A DNA stretch of 64,000 nt from Daldinia sp. FL1419. Lineage: Eukaryota; Ascomycota; Sordariomycetes; Xylariales; Hypoxylaceae. The DNA lies in contig MU623499.1 in NCBI GenBank assembly GCA_025201765.1, positions 1 through 64,000 of the forward strand, written 5' to 3'. Below, in pieces: positions 1-11,743 of the stretch. How positions within the stretch are numbered: the stretch's first letter is position 1; each line of letters starts with the position of its first letter. Position numbers and translations under genes: made by a program. The notes below the pieces were generated by a model, which did no database searches, had not been told where the DNA came from, and saw nothing but the letters and a program-made list of their open reading frames with translations.

Positions 1-1047
1 AATATTTAAAAATTTATATAATTATATAAAATTTAATAAGGGTTATTAAATAAGAGTTCGGGCTCTTGTGCCACCCAAGGGGTGGCCTCTCGTATGTACT
101 AGTTGTGCTGTTGATTAATAACTCGGACGCCCATAACCATATCGGGGAATCGTACCCATTACTTCTTGCAAGAGACGTGAAGAAAGGATCTACATGGTTT
201 AGTATTTGATATCAAAGCCTCGAATGCTGGCCATAGAGGAAGCAGGCCGCGGTCACACAAATAAAGAACTAGGATGGTACCTATTCTGCTCTAGCTACGA
301 ATAATCATGCGCGAAATTCCAAGTAACATCCATGAAAGGACAAATCCAGACAAAGATGTAATTAAAGTTTTTGTACTATACTATGTAACTCACACCATAA
401 CGGGTATGCGGGCTCCTGCGGTGCCTCTAGCCTAAGGTCTGAAGAATATTCCACGCCTTTGTTTCCCCCATAGTGACACAGGTAGACCTGCATTAAGTTT
501 AGTTTACAGGTTAGCTACAAAGAATACCGAGTAGGTGGTTATGAGAACAAGTAAGATACACGTGTGAGATACATGGTCTACACATAAGCGGTGGAACGAT
601 GTTTACCTCTAATACAAGACCAACTATACAATATGGAACTAGTCTCATGCAGCTACGAAGGACTCTGTGATCTGACCAAGTAGGACCCTTTAATGCGCTT
701 TGACGTCTTTGTATACATGTCTAGAGTTCACGTGCCGGAAGCACTGATAAACTCGGCTTTCAGTTAATCTCGCGAGGGGCGACGCTCGACACCATGCAGA
801 CGGCTTGGCTACCACTCTACGTAGAGTGTTTCCTTTGGAAAGTTGCATATAAATCGCCATCCCCATCCTCGTCCTTTGTTTGAGGAAATCATTTCAAAAC
901 AGAGCAATCAGATCCTCTGACACCGATTCATTTGTTCTGCAGCTTCGAACATTCCCACTCACACCTCGACCAACAATGTAAGACCCTCTTACTAACGTGG
1001 TACTCTAGACATCACTGACACAAGTAGTAGATTTAACTTATTGCAAA
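1..1047. other. Gene-free left flank and promoter region of the monooxygenase gene
   Basis: No open frame of any substance is seen. The first 60 bases are very AT-rich. The last 200 bases hold a TATA-like box and a CT-rich stretch, as expected for a fungal promoter and leader of the gene starting at 1048. Confidence 0.6.
848..854 (+). promoter_or_regulatory. TATA-like box (TATAAAT) of the BVMO gene
   Basis: TATAAAT lies about 200 bases before the ATG at 1048 and is followed by a pyrimidine-rich stretch. This fits a core promoter with a leader of roughly 150 nt. No other gene is near. Confidence 0.45.
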
Positions 1048-2817
1048 ATGGGTTCTCTTGAGCCAGTCCGTGTCGAAGAGCTGGATGCTCTCGTTATTGG
1101 AGGTGGTTTCGCTGGTGTATACCAGCTTAAGAAGCTCCGCGATGAGGGTTACAATGTCAAGCTCGTAGAGGCAGGCTCTGGCTATGGCGGAGTCTGGTAT
1201 TGGAATAGGTACCCAGGTGCTCGTGTCGACAGCCACGCACCTCACTACCAATTCTCAGACCCCGAACTCTGGCAGAACTGGCACTGGAAGACGCGATTTC
1301 CGGACCACAAAGAACTGCGAGCGTATTTTGAGTTTGTGGGAGAGAAGTGGGATCTCAGAAAAGACACCTACTTCAATACCTCCGTTCAATCTGCCGTTTG
1401 GAATGAAGATGAGCTGAAGTGGATTATCACGACGAATGACGGCCGCGTGTTCAGGGCAACATTCTTCATACCACACACTGGCATTGCGGCGAGTAGGTCG
1501 ACTCCCGAGTGGAAGGGAATTGATTCGTTCAAAGGTCTTATATTCCACTCTTCTTACTGGCCACACGACGAGCCGGATCTAAAGGGTAAAAAGGTCGCCG
1601 TCGTCGGCACAGGCTCTACCGGGGTTCAGCTATCCCACGCTCTCAGTGAGGTGGTTGGAGAGCTTACAGTGTTCCAACGCACTCCCGCTTTGCCGCTGCG
1701 AATGAGGCAACTCCACTATGCCGATGACGAAGAGCCAATGCCCAAAGAGGAACTGGCGGAATTCTTCGACAAGTGCCACGGCCGCTACTGGGGCTTCGAC
1801 TTTGAGTTCCTCAGTAGGAAGACTTTTGATGACGACGAGGAGACGCGCCGAGCCACCTACGAAGAACTTTATAAGAATGGAGACTTCACCTTCTGGCTTG
1901 GTAGCTACGCAGACCTGTTGTTCGACGACGAGGCTAACCAGGAGGCTTACAAGTTTTGGCGCGAGAAGACACAAGTCCGTATCAACGACCCTAGGCTCCG
2001 GGAGCTTTTGGCCCCCACCAAACGGCCCTATCCCTTCGGATGCAAACGTGTACCGCTCGAAGACGGCTACTTCGACATGTTCAACAAGCCAAATGTGGAT
2101 CTTGTCGATGTCAAGCAGACCCCCGTCGTTGAAGTAACAGAAAATGGTATTCGGACGACGGAGAAAGAACATGAGTTCGACGTGATTGGTAGGTAACTTT
2201 CTTGCTCGGACCTTGGCGGTAGAAACTAACCCTAAGTAGTTCTCGCAACCGGTTTCGACGCCGTCACGGGAGGACTAACCAAGATGGACATCCGGGGGGT
2301 TGGCGGGCAGACCGTAAAGGACAAGTTCCAGAAGAGCGGTCCCGTCACATTCTGTGGAATCTGCATCGCCGGATTCCCAAACATGTTTTTCTCAAACGGC
2401 CCCCAATCCCCGTCCGCTTTCTGCAACGGCTCCACATGCGCCGAGGTTCAAGGGAACTGGATTGCCGACGTGATGAACCAGCTCCGCAAGGTCGGGCTCG
2501 GCAGCATCGTCGCGGACGAGGCAGGGGAGAAGCTCTGGACCGAGCACGTGGAAGCCGTGGCTTATTCATCTCTTCTTCCGAAGGCTACAGGTGTAAGTTG
2601 ATAACAAAGAGATCTCCGTCGTAAGTTTACAATGCGGAGATGCTAACACGATGAATAGTGGTACATGGGCGATAACATCGAGGGGAAGCCGAGAATGTCG
2701 CAGATGTACCTCGGTGGCGTGCCGACCTACAGAGCGAGCCTTGGATACAGCGTAGCGAACGGGTATAAAGGATTCCACTTTGAGGGATTGAAAGGACCTG
2801 AGGGATTGAATGCATAA
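1048..2817 (+). CDS. FAD-dependent Baeyer-Villiger monooxygenase
   Basis: Three exons, 1048-2188, 2240-2592 and 2659-2817, give 550 residues, the normal size for this family. Both introns (51 and 66 bp) keep frame; the second has a GCTAAC branch site. The N-terminal FAD Rossmann motif is GGGFAG at residues 18-23. The family fingerprint FxGxxxHxxxWP is complete (FKGLIFHSSYWP, residues 161-172). The NADPH Rossmann motif GTGSTG is at 187-192, and the ATGFDA motif near 383-388 spans the first splice join. Such enzymes insert one oxygen from O2 next to a ketone, using NADPH, and give esters or lactones. They serve in ketone or steroid breakdown or in secondary metabolism; the substrate cannot be told from sequence. 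No signal peptide is seen. The neighbouring genes do not suggest a pathway. All key motifs are intact, so the gene looks functional. Confidence 0.93.
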
Positions 2818-3801
2818 TAACGCCTTAGAGTCCACAAAGGAGGAAAGCTTGGACGAAAACGCATCTCGGCAAATTGCATAGTACTTTCACCACTCCACAT
2901 CTCCTATACCCTATATGTTTTCTATACTGCTTTCTTGTCTAGTAGACTTATTGAGTTTTGTATGGAATTCATCGCCCTGCGCCCGGTGTCGAAGATTGAA
3001 GACATTAGGGATGTACGCTCGCTGATGAAAAGCGGCGGGAGGCTGGGCTGTTTGAAGATCCCAGGGGTTACATATATTAGATTTAAGAAACTAATGCTCA
3101 CCATCATCATATGAATCCAGAAGTTCGTATTTGTGCTCGGCACTCTTTCCTTCGTTTCCCTTGCGAAGCTCGTCATGATAATCCTTGAAATCCTAAGAAA
3201 GCTCAATAACTGATCGTAGGTGTTCATCTGTGATCGTTATTTTCCCTTCTTCGTTTTTCTCTGTGTTACGCTCCGTTAATGGCACGGCACTTTAACATGC
3301 TGTAATAATAGTCTTGGGTGGAAAGAAAAGACTGGAATAGTCCACGGGTCCTAACTGAGATGTAATAGAGACTCCACGCCCGTGTGACTGACTGATGATG
3401 GTGTGGATCTCCGTGGGGTTCAGTTAATCATTAGTATCAGGGGAAACATCGTAATGTTAACTGCATTGACGAATGAAACTCGGGTTAATTGAAATAAATA
3501 GATTACGGAATAGTTACATCAATGCCCTCGTCAGTTTCGACGCAATGACTCCGTACTAAGTTGAGTAAAATATAATATTTGATTCGCCGTTCATCTCATA
3601 GTTTGCTTGGCGGCCCGTTCCGATATATCCCAAACTTAACTCGAAGATGCAAAGGTGACGATAATATTCTGTCATCCAGGCCGTCATGGCAATAGTTATG
3701 GGTTGAGTATCCAGCATAAATAAATATAAGATGGTCGATATAAACCAGGCATTTGATAGTTCCTTTCGTCTGTCTCTAAAGATCTCTCTGGTGTACCAAA
3801 A
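2818..3801. other. Intergenic region, BVMO terminator side to hemerythrin promoter
   Basis: This holds the 3' end of the BVMO transcript and the promoter of the hemerythrin-like gene. The short open frames here show no recognisable protein and no plausible splice partners. Confidence 0.5.
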
Positions 3802-4593
3802 ATGCTCCGCCAATCAATTCATCTCGTTCGGCCTGCCAGTTCCCATGTAAGGGCCTACGGCCTAGCTCCATCGTGTATCTTTAGGCGCACGCTTGGAGAG
3901 AATCATTTTCCGGGTAATAAAGCCGAGTCTCTCGAACATAGCCAAGTTTTCAAAATAAGTCAGGCTATCCAGCAAGACCACAGCGAGTTGGAGGATTACT
4001 ACAACCGCATCACTAGCTCCAAGGACCCTGACGAGCAGAGGCGTTTCCAGAATGCCTTCGTCTGGGAGCTGGCACGGCATTCAATTGCTGAGGAGCTTGT
4101 CGTCTATCCTACACTAGAAAAGGCGATCCCTGACGGAGTCGAGAGAGCCGACAAAGATCGCGGGGAGCATCAAAAGGTATTAATTAAAAAACTTCATCTT
4201 TTCACCTGGCATTCCACGGAATAATACTAACATACACCCAAGGTCAAAGAGCAACTCTACGAATTCCAGAACTTGAAACCTGGGGATGAGGCTTTCCTCC
4301 CCACGCTAGAGGCGCTCTTCAAAGATCTCAAGCACCACATTAAGGAGGAAGAGGAGCAGGATCTTGTGAAACTAGAGGACGCCCTTGGGTTAACACAGTC
4401 TAAGGAATTATGCCAGAAGTTTGAAAAGACTAAGTGGTTTACACCGACGCGGAGTCACCCTAGCGCGCCCGACAAGCCTCCCTTCGAAACCGTTGTTGGC
4501 TTGATGACGGCCCCAATTGATAAGATTCGGGATCTGTTCACCAAGTTCCCGGACTTCAAAGCCATAAAGGAGTATGGGGGGAAATCGCCCTAA
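3802..4593 (+). CDS. Hemerythrin HHE cation-binding domain protein, probably mitochondrial
   Basis: Two exons, 3802-4176 and 4243-4593, joined over a 66-bp intron (branch ACTAAC, acceptor CAAG) give 241 residues. The core has the spaced histidine and glutamate pattern of the HHE fold: a DHSELE segment, an ARHSIAEE segment, GEHQK just before the intron, and HHIKEEEE after it. These residues normally hold a di-iron centre that binds O2 or NO, or senses iron. The first 35 residues are rich in Arg and Ser and poor in acids (MLRQSIHLVRPASS...), as in mitochondrial presequences. The C-terminal 70 residues are a Pro-rich, weakly conserved tail. Family assignment is firm; ligand and role are not. The start is the first ATG of the open frame. 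Confidence 0.85.
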
Positions 4594-4661
4594 GGGATAG
4601 TCCTTCATCTCTAATTGTGATTACTGGATACAAGGACTCGCGTCTTAGGCACTCAATATCG

Positions 4662-4689
4662 CATGTATTACCATGTATTACCATGTATA
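4662..4689. repeat. Short tandem repeat, 10-bp unit CATGTATTAC, about 3 copies
   Basis: CATGTATTAC is repeated in tandem just past the hemerythrin stop codon, the third copy ending CATGTATAAA. It lies in the probable 3' UTR or terminator. Confidence 0.7.
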
Positions 4690-4865
4690 AAATAGATCAT
4701 CATCATTATAAAAGTGCTTATGGGTTATGCGGGGTTGAAAGACAATAGGACGACCTGAGAAGCTTTGCTTGAGGTTTACCGAAATCTCGTTACATTCAAC
4801 ATACCTAGAGCTATCTAATTCCACTTATATCAGTTACGGACCAGAACAGAGGCAAGAAAAACAAT

Positions 4866-5869
4866 TCATGACTGAGTTTCCTCGCCGTTCGCAATCGCCT
4901 CCTCGTATTCGCGATGCGACTTAAACCGGGCCGGCCTGCCCGTCGCATTCTCCAAGCCCTGTTCCACCATCAATTCAGTGCGAATCGCCGACAACCTCTT
5001 CCACGCCGGACGCGATATCATGCGCTCGTGCCAAGCTTCGACGTTGGGGAATCCCGCAAACTTATCCTTCGGATCGCAGAGGATAACGGAGTCAATCCGG
5101 TCGTTCCACGTCACAAAGGAAAGGTCCGCATACGTCATTTTATCGCCGACGAGCCACTGCCGATTCTCCAGCCAGCCGTCGAGGACACCCAGCACGCGCT
5201 TGAGTTGCTCGTTATACCGCTCTATGGCTGAGGGGAGTTTCTCGTGATGTAGAACGTTGAACCTGAGGTGCGGGTGATGTCATGTAAGTCTTATAGACTC
5301 GCAAGATAAAAAAAGAGAAGAGCAACCTACCACGCAGCCACACCATAATAAGGCCCCTGACCACTCATCTGAAACTGAAGCCACTGGTTAAGATGGTGCC
5401 TTTCTTTGAGCGTATCGTATGTGAGCGTCTTCTTAGTATCATATTGCTCAATGATATACTGAATAATCGCACCCGACTCCCATAGAGTCAAATCCGTATT
5501 TGGATCCTCGATAGCTGTATAACTGGTTAGCGGGAAATGGTCCAAGTCTGAGGAGGGGGGAGGAAGCGGGGGTGGCGCGGCTTGGAGACGGACCTGGAAC
5601 CCGTCCGTTCGGGTTAATATCAGTGAAAGGCTTCTTCTTGACGACGTCGAACTTGATCGCCTTGATCTCGTATGGCACACCTAGTTCCTCGAGGATCAAG
5701 ACCACCTATGCATAACCTGTTATACAATGGTCGACGAGGTGTGAGGGATCTGTCATCCGAATACTTACTTTCCAGGGGTTTGGGCCCGGGGCTGGTTATT
5801 GTAATTAGCAGCAGAGACATAAACTACTCTAATATACTTACGAGTGATCCAAACACGGATAGGTTGCAT
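4866..5869 (-). CDS. Ure2-like glutathione S-transferase
   Basis: Five exons on the minus strand, 5869-5842, 5791-5769, 5705-5594, 5514-5331 and 5262-4866, give 247 residues in frame. Introns are 50, 63, 79 and 68 bp. The first two exons are only 28 and 23 nt; without them the conserved start PPGPNPWKVVLILEELG cannot be formed. The N-terminal thioredoxin-like GST domain (about residues 5-85) includes INPNGRVPAIED, which holds the cis-proline, and the WESGAIIQYI segment that contacts glutathione. The all-helical C-terminal domain follows (WLVGDKMTYADLSFVTW). Length and motifs match fungal Ure2p/GTT-type enzymes, which conjugate or reduce glutathione substrates in the cytosol; the prion-like N-terminal tail of yeast Ure2 is absent. 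The third intron has an unusual GTCCGT donor, but its join is fixed by the VPAIED motif. The micro-exons make the start codon less certain than the rest. Confidence 0.88.
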
Positions 5870-7126
5870 AGTGAACGGCTAGGTAAAAGATAGCAACAAG
5901 GCTCAGTTTGCCAAAATAATGAAGTTATTCGTCCTAGGAGCTGGGGGATTCGAAAGCGCGAAGTCGTCAATTTAAATACCGTAGACAAGACGTGATTACA
6001 TAGCCGATTCGTACGCCTGTGGTATTATTAGATAAGGCAAACATAAAATACTCACCTCTCGACGCATCTGAAAGAAACCAACATACAGCAAAATTCGTAT
6101 TGCATTATAAATAGGTATTATCCCTTGCTTGCGTCCAACCAACGGTTAAGCACCACGGCCGCCGGAATTAAGGGAGTTAATCAAAGTAAGGGCCATGACA
6201 GACAATGCGAATTCCGAGCTAATCTGTTCCACTGTTATCAGGAATTTGACCATTTAGGATGATCCTTGAACTTGTCAGCCATCCAGTTTATATACGACGA
6301 GGCAGTCCATATTCGAACAGCCTAGGTTAGACCTACGGAGTCAATCAATTTCTCCAGTTCCCAATGATTATAAATATCAGCTTCGATCACCGTGCTTCGG
6401 AAAAGAAATTAAGTTTTTTTTGTATTGAATGGGGGTTGGCGACTTTTAAAATCGTGGATATGTCGAAGCTCCGGGCTCTAACCTATCTGGTATAACTTTT
6501 ATATCATCTTCCGCATTCTCGTACCCCTATCTAGTGATTAGTTAGAATCGTGGAGAATATAAGTCGTAACCTCGAGGCTAGGAAGTTGAGGAATATAATA
6601 ATAACTACCTAGGTACCTAGGGACCTAATATATTGGATGTTTCTTGGTTCCAAAGCGATAGGTTGCTCCGTGAAGCCCATGACCGCGAAGTGAAGAGGGA
6701 AAGGGGAAGTTCAAACCGTATAAATGTCATGAGCAAAATTACCAGCGAAAAGGGATAAACAAAACCAAATACTACCTAAATTGAAATTTCGGATCATTTG
6801 CTCGCAGGGTTAGAGGCTGGTCAACAAATCGCTTAGCAATAAATTGAACGTCGGATCTGGTGATAAGTCAGTTGAAACCCCTTTACTAGCCAGTTCGTTT
6901 AGATCTAGAACGTATCTTTGTATATTCCCTTTGAAAAATTCCAATTACATATTGTGTTTGGAACCGCGGAGTAAACTCATTTATGTAAAAAAGCGAATTG
7001 TTGAGAAATAAGGAAAAGGTAGGAGGTAGAAAGTCTTGATTTCGCGTTTTGTACTCTATCGGATTAATCATTCAACGATAATACCAAAGTTGATGAACTG
7101 CTGTATACAGCATCCTCCTGGGAGAA

Positions 7127-7160
7127 AAAATAAAAATAAAAATAAAAATAAGAAAAACAT
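7127..7160. repeat. A-rich AAAAAT microsatellite
   Basis: Successive AAAAAT-like units followed by A-runs. The short frames that cross it translate to Lys/Asn or Phe/Tyr runs and are artefacts of the repeat. Confidence 0.7.
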
Positions 7161-7425
7161 GAGAAAAAAAAAGGGCAAAAAATTTGGTCGCCACCCTCCC
7201 TGGGTGCACATTCTAGTAGGTACATCCCGAAGCCGATTGTGGGTATCAGGTGAGGTGATTGTAGTGGAGGTAAAGCCAATATAGCCGCTAGTTGACCATC
7301 TTCTCAGCTTATGTATAGTAAAGAGGGTGTCAGAAGGAGGGGTGATTGTCAAGGTGAGCCGCAGTGTGATGCGGTAGGGGAGATCCGAGGGGCAGATCGA
7401 GCCACGAAATAACCTATTTTGAATG

Positions 7426-7518
7426 TGCACACAAGGGGAATCGAACCCCCGTTCAAGTCAGGTAAATATGGCCAGGATTTATCTGACTGTTGACGCTTGA
7501 CCACTGCGCCAACTCCGC
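7426..7518 (-). tRNA. tRNA-like sequence with intact A and B boxes; possibly degenerate
   Basis: On the minus strand the A box TGGCGCAGTGG (7511-7501) and B box GGTTCGATTCC (7447-7437) match the RNA polymerase III internal promoter. A D arm (GCGC/GCGT) and a T arm (GGGGG, loop TTCGATT, CCCCT) can be folded. The middle is longer than usual: a GTCAG/CTGAC stem encloses about 21 nt, with an inner TAAAT/ATTTA stem. This could be an intron-bearing anticodon arm or a long variable arm. The acceptor stem has several mismatches and I cannot name the anticodon with confidence. It may be a real tRNA, a decayed one, or the head of a SINE. Confidence 0.45.
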
Positions 7519-8807
7519 TTGTTGAAAGAGGGGCTGGAAATCTAGATACTTAAGTCTCAATACGGTAGAGGGGTAGAGGTACCGAGGAAGGCGCAGGTGA
7601 TGAATGTTCGTTGCCTGGTGACAGACCGACATTGTGACAGACTGACGCGGTGGTGGGGGGTCCTGATGCGTTTGTTGCTACGGAGCGCCGCATGGAAACA
7701 ACTTCATCGCTACGCAAGGAAATCTAACTTAGGTAGGTATTTACCAACTATGTAATTACGAGTGTTAGACGCACAACGAGCCATTAATTATACGTGAAGG
7801 GCATCTACAAATCAGAAACTTATCGCGTTGATGAGAAGTGAAGGAGGCCCCTATCAAGGTGCCCAGCACGAGGCTGAGGATAACTCCAGTCTCTAGGATA
7901 TTGTACCTAAATAGAGGAAAAAGACGAGTAGACGAAAAGTCACGATACATATACTATAATGTTCTTTGTATTGCCGTCTCGGGGAAAGTTTCGATCGAAT
8001 TCCTAATTTGAATAGCTCTTTTCTAGGAACCCTGGAAAGTCGACTGTTACGAAGTTTTACGGCAAGGTATCTATTCAAGTCACTAAGTATTTTAAGTACC
8101 AGTGAAGCCATCGTTGATAACCCATCGCAACTCGTCAGTCCGTAGCTTTATTAATCTGGAAGAATCACTAAAGTTACTCCACAGTCAACGAAGCATATAT
8201 GCCCACTAGAAGCTGTCTAATATTTGTTTTACGGGTACTATAACCCCATCATATCCATGATTATCGCAACCTTACTTTGGCTAGAATCGCTTGCTCTTTA
8301 TGTTGCGTGATAGGTTTTCAAATATGGTAGTTAGATAACAGGAGAATTATAACTTGAGCGTCACCGGGGGAATCGAAGAAGGAATGGGTAAAGTATAGGT
8401 TCCACTTCGTCCTTACCAAATATCCCTTCTTCTACACGAGGAAGTATTTATGGGTTGGGCTATCGGCTTCATTTCTTCTTCGGTACTAATTGTTTATATA
8501 TTATGAGTTTAAATTAAGTCTCGACGTATTTTGGTATTTTTTGTAGAAAATCTCTTCACAGTTACCTAACTGAAGAGAAATACAGGGGGAGTACTCTTCC
8601 CATTCTACATACGTAAACTTATAAATAAAAGGAACTTGAAATTTTAGAACCTTTATTCGTCTCATGCTTAACTGAGTTGGCCCGGAAAATTTTCGACACT
8701 AACTACATCGCTAAACCCAAGGGGTCTCTGAAGAAACCTCTATACCAGCGCCCTATCCACATCGCATTCTTGAGGAAATACATTCATGGGATATCAAAAA
8801 TAACCCT

Positions 8808-11257
8808 TTACTTTGATGATTCCTGACCGGGTTGGCCCTCAGAAATACTAAGTTTCTGTAGTTGTTCTGTCGGCCCTTGTGACGCGTCGCCCTTGGCACC
8901 CCCTGCAAGACTTAACTTCTTCAGTCGTTTACGTTCCTTTTCCTTCTCTTTCGCAGCTTTCTTAGCGGCGGCCTTTTCTTGCTCGATAGCCTTTTGCTTT
9001 CGAAGCTCTTCACCACCAAAAGCTTCTCGCCATTCGTCCGCCTTCTCTGAAGGAATAAGAGTGAAAAGCAGCTTTGGTTCTCCGAGTGCCTGGCCAGGAG
9101 GAATTGTGTCGGCTGTCCAAGTATCGGGGATAGCAAATCGACTGTTGTCCGAACCTTTGACTCCTATCTGCTCGAGAATTCCAGCTGCCGTCTCCGGCAA
9201 ATACGGGAACACGATACTTGCGATTAGGTGTAGGTGGTTAAGAGCAAGCCCGACAACAGCGTTACAGCGGTCCGGGTCCTCGGATAGGAGCTGGTTACTT
9301 AGTTTGTTGTCTTGCAGTAGCTTGTTTCCTAACGCGGATATACTAGAAATCTAATATTAGTTTGCGAGGAATAAGTGTTGAGGATTTTGGGAACAAACCT
9401 AAGGATAGTGGAAAGACCAGCTCGTAGCTTGGTAGACTTGAGATTTGAAATATAGGTTTCGAGTAGACCATTCACTTCCTCCTTGTGCTGTTGCAGTCCA
9501 CCAGTAGGGTCGTTGTAGTTCCGATAATCGGGTACCACGGCATTCAGTTTCGCATGGCAGAATTTTACAACACGATTACAGAAGTTACCCAAGTTTTTCA
9601 GTAGATCGTTGTTGTTGGCGTCGACGAATTCCCTGCAGAAAAAGAACAATTAGTCCCAAGAAGTTATCAAACGCGTCGAGTTTGGCACGTGACTTACCGC
9701 CAACTGAACTCGGAATCGCTAGTCTCTGGGCGTCTGGAGAGCAGATAATATCTCCATACATCGACTGCCACACCGGTGTCCTTTGCGCTATTTCCAAACA
9801 CGCCAACACTCTTGGATTTACTAAACTTTCCTCCTTCGTAGTTAAGATATTCAGTGGTAGATAATTTAGTGACTTGGGTCCACTTTTCTCTTGTACCAAG
9901 CTGAGATCCAGGGAATATGATGCTGTGGAACCTGATTTGGCATGTTAGACAGGATCTGCTTTTCGCGATCTGAAAGACTTACGGGACGTTGTCCTTGCCC
10001 ATGAACTGGTAAAGGGACACGTTATCTGGGTTCTTCCACCATCGCTCCCAGTTTTTGCCGGATGGGTCATCCCTGTCTGTATAGCATTTGGTAATTGAGG
10101 GATAGCCAACTATTCACGTTAGCATATAACTCGGTATGGATTGCGGGATCACGTACTGCAGGCGTCGAACCAAACATAGAAGACCTTCCCGTTATAGTCG
10201 TCCGCCGATAGTCCAGGGAGATTAGTGGGAACTACCAGACATAATGTTAGCGCAATCCTTTTTCCCTATGAAAAATCGGCGTACCTGGCACGCCCCATTT
10301 AAGATCTCTCGTAATACTACGGGGCTTGAGACCGTCGTGAATCCAAGATTGGGTGATTGCTATGGCGTTGGAGCTCCACTCCTGGCTATTACTGGCGTTG
10401 TCGAGCCAAGACTTGATCTCCGGTTGCAGCGCATCTAAGCGAAGGTAGAGATGCTTCGTTTTCCGCCTTTCGGGGGTTGCGCCATCGAGTTTACAACGGG
10501 GATTTACCAGCCAGCCGGTTGCCTTTCGATCCTCTCCAGACTCCGCTTTAGTATCCTCGACCGGCTCAAGGGGATCTAAAAGATTTCCGCAGGCATCGCA
10601 CTAATAGATGTATTAATACCATAAAGAGAATGTATGGGAGTAATGAAGCGTACCTGGTCTCCACGGGCACCCGCTGCATGACACAAACTGCATTCGCCCT
10701 CGACGAAACGGTCAGCCAGAAAAGAGGAATGCGCGGGGCAATAGGCCTGCTCGGTTTCTCGTTCTTCAATGAATCCATTCTCCCAAAGTCGAGTGAAAAT
10801 CTCCTGAACAATCTCGGTGTGCTGAGGAGTAGGGGTTCGACCGAAGATATCAAAATCGATCTTGAACCAGGAGTAGATATCGCGGTGAATGGCATTGTAC
10901 TTGGTGCATAGAGTTGCCGGATCTACACCTTCTGCGAGCGCTTGAGTTTCCGTAGCCGTACCATATTCGTCGGTACCGCAAACGTATAACGTCGGTAGAC
11001 CGCGTGCCCTACAGAACCGGGCAAAGACGTCTGCAGACTTGTGGAGTTCAGTATATTTCGATAGATAGATTATTTATTATATCACTCTAGACCGCGTTTG
11101 CACTCGGAGTTGCGACGGGGGCTTCACTTACAAGAACGCTACCAATAATATTGCCAAGATGTGGGACGTTATTGGCGTACGGAAGAGCGCTGGTGATCAG
11201 GATGTTCTGCTTTCCCGACTCAGGAAGTAACGAGGGCTTTTGATTCGAGTCGCCCAT
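8808..11257 (-). CDS. Methionyl-tRNA synthetase, cytosolic
   Basis: Eight exons on the minus strand, 11257-11132, 11037-10654, 10600-10285, 10231-10157, 10109-9983, 9931-9698, 9632-9399 and 9342-8808, give 676 residues in frame; introns are 47-94 bp. It charges tRNA-Met with methionine in the cytosol. The class I HIGH-type motif is HLGN (residues 33-36, in NNVPHLGNIIGSVL) and the KMSKS-type motif is KFSKS (378-382). Two zinc-knuckle Cys clusters (CSLCHAAGARGDQCDAC) lie in the connective peptide, joined across an intron. Yeast Mes1 aligns throughout, but its N-terminal GST-like domain is missing here. The C-terminus instead carries a basic coiled-coil tail (KKAAKEKEKERKRLKKL). A roughly 18-residue insertion sits before NPRCKL. 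The last intron has a GTTTGT donor, and I chose acceptor TCTAG because it gives ILSISALGNK, matching the family. Confidence 0.95.
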
Positions 11258-11422
11258 GATGAGGATTATTTTCGCAGGTTTTCGAATCGATCGTCTGTCA
11301 AGGGAATTGCGTGTACAGTAAATCTAGGTGCGTTTCCGGAAGGAACTTGTATAAAAAAGGGTACAAAGCTCTGCTAGAGCAGCTATAATTTTAATGCGGA
11401 ATATGGAGGGGGAGGGGCAACT

Positions 11423-11429
11423 TGACTCA
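11423..11429. promoter_or_regulatory. Gcn4/CPC1-type site TGACTCA upstream of MetRS
   Basis: A perfect TGACTCA lies about 166 bases before the MetRS start codon. This is the consensus bound by Gcn4 in yeast and CPC-1/CpcA in filamentous fungi, which induce amino-acid synthesis and aminoacyl-tRNA synthetase genes during amino-acid starvation. The site is seen directly; its use here is inferred from position and gene function. Confidence 0.5.
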
Positions 11430-11721
11430 CATAAAATGACACCAGACAGGGGCAGAAAGTGTAAAGGGCAGAGCGATAACAGAAATGGAAGGCGGTGAGG
11501 TAGTACGTAGATACAAAGGTAATTATGTAACTACAGGGTACTTTGGGTATGTACCTAGGTATTTAGGTACCTACATAAGTAATTTAATAAATAGGTGATC
11601 TTAGCTTGTTGACCTGGGCCACCTGATAGATGTTCCATATGTCCAAGCATTTAAATTTGCTGATAGCGTACTGTCCTATTGGAAAGTTTAAATTATATGT
11701 CTAACTACCTACTAATTAAGA

Positions 11722-11743
11722 ACATTCAACATTCAACATTCAA
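11722..11743. repeat. Tandem ACATTCA, 3 copies
   Basis: Three perfect 7-bp units in the MetRS/chromodomain intergenic region, about 380 bases before the chromodomain start. Confidence 0.7.

Larger units (their letters stand above)
5870..8807. other. AT-rich intergenic region with a tRNA-like sequence
   Basis: About 2.9 kb with no convincing protein-coding gene. It holds a TACCTAGGTACCTAGG motif (6606-6621), an A-rich AAAAAT microsatellite (about 7127-7160), a tRNA-like locus (7426-7518) and two near copies of TGACAGACYGAC (about 7619-7645). Confidence 0.5.

Noticed and set aside
978..1008. Possible 5' UTR intron of the BVMO gene (GTAAGA ... CTAAC ... CTAG)
   Set aside because: Only 31 bp, well below the usual minimum for fungal introns; it does not affect the coding start.
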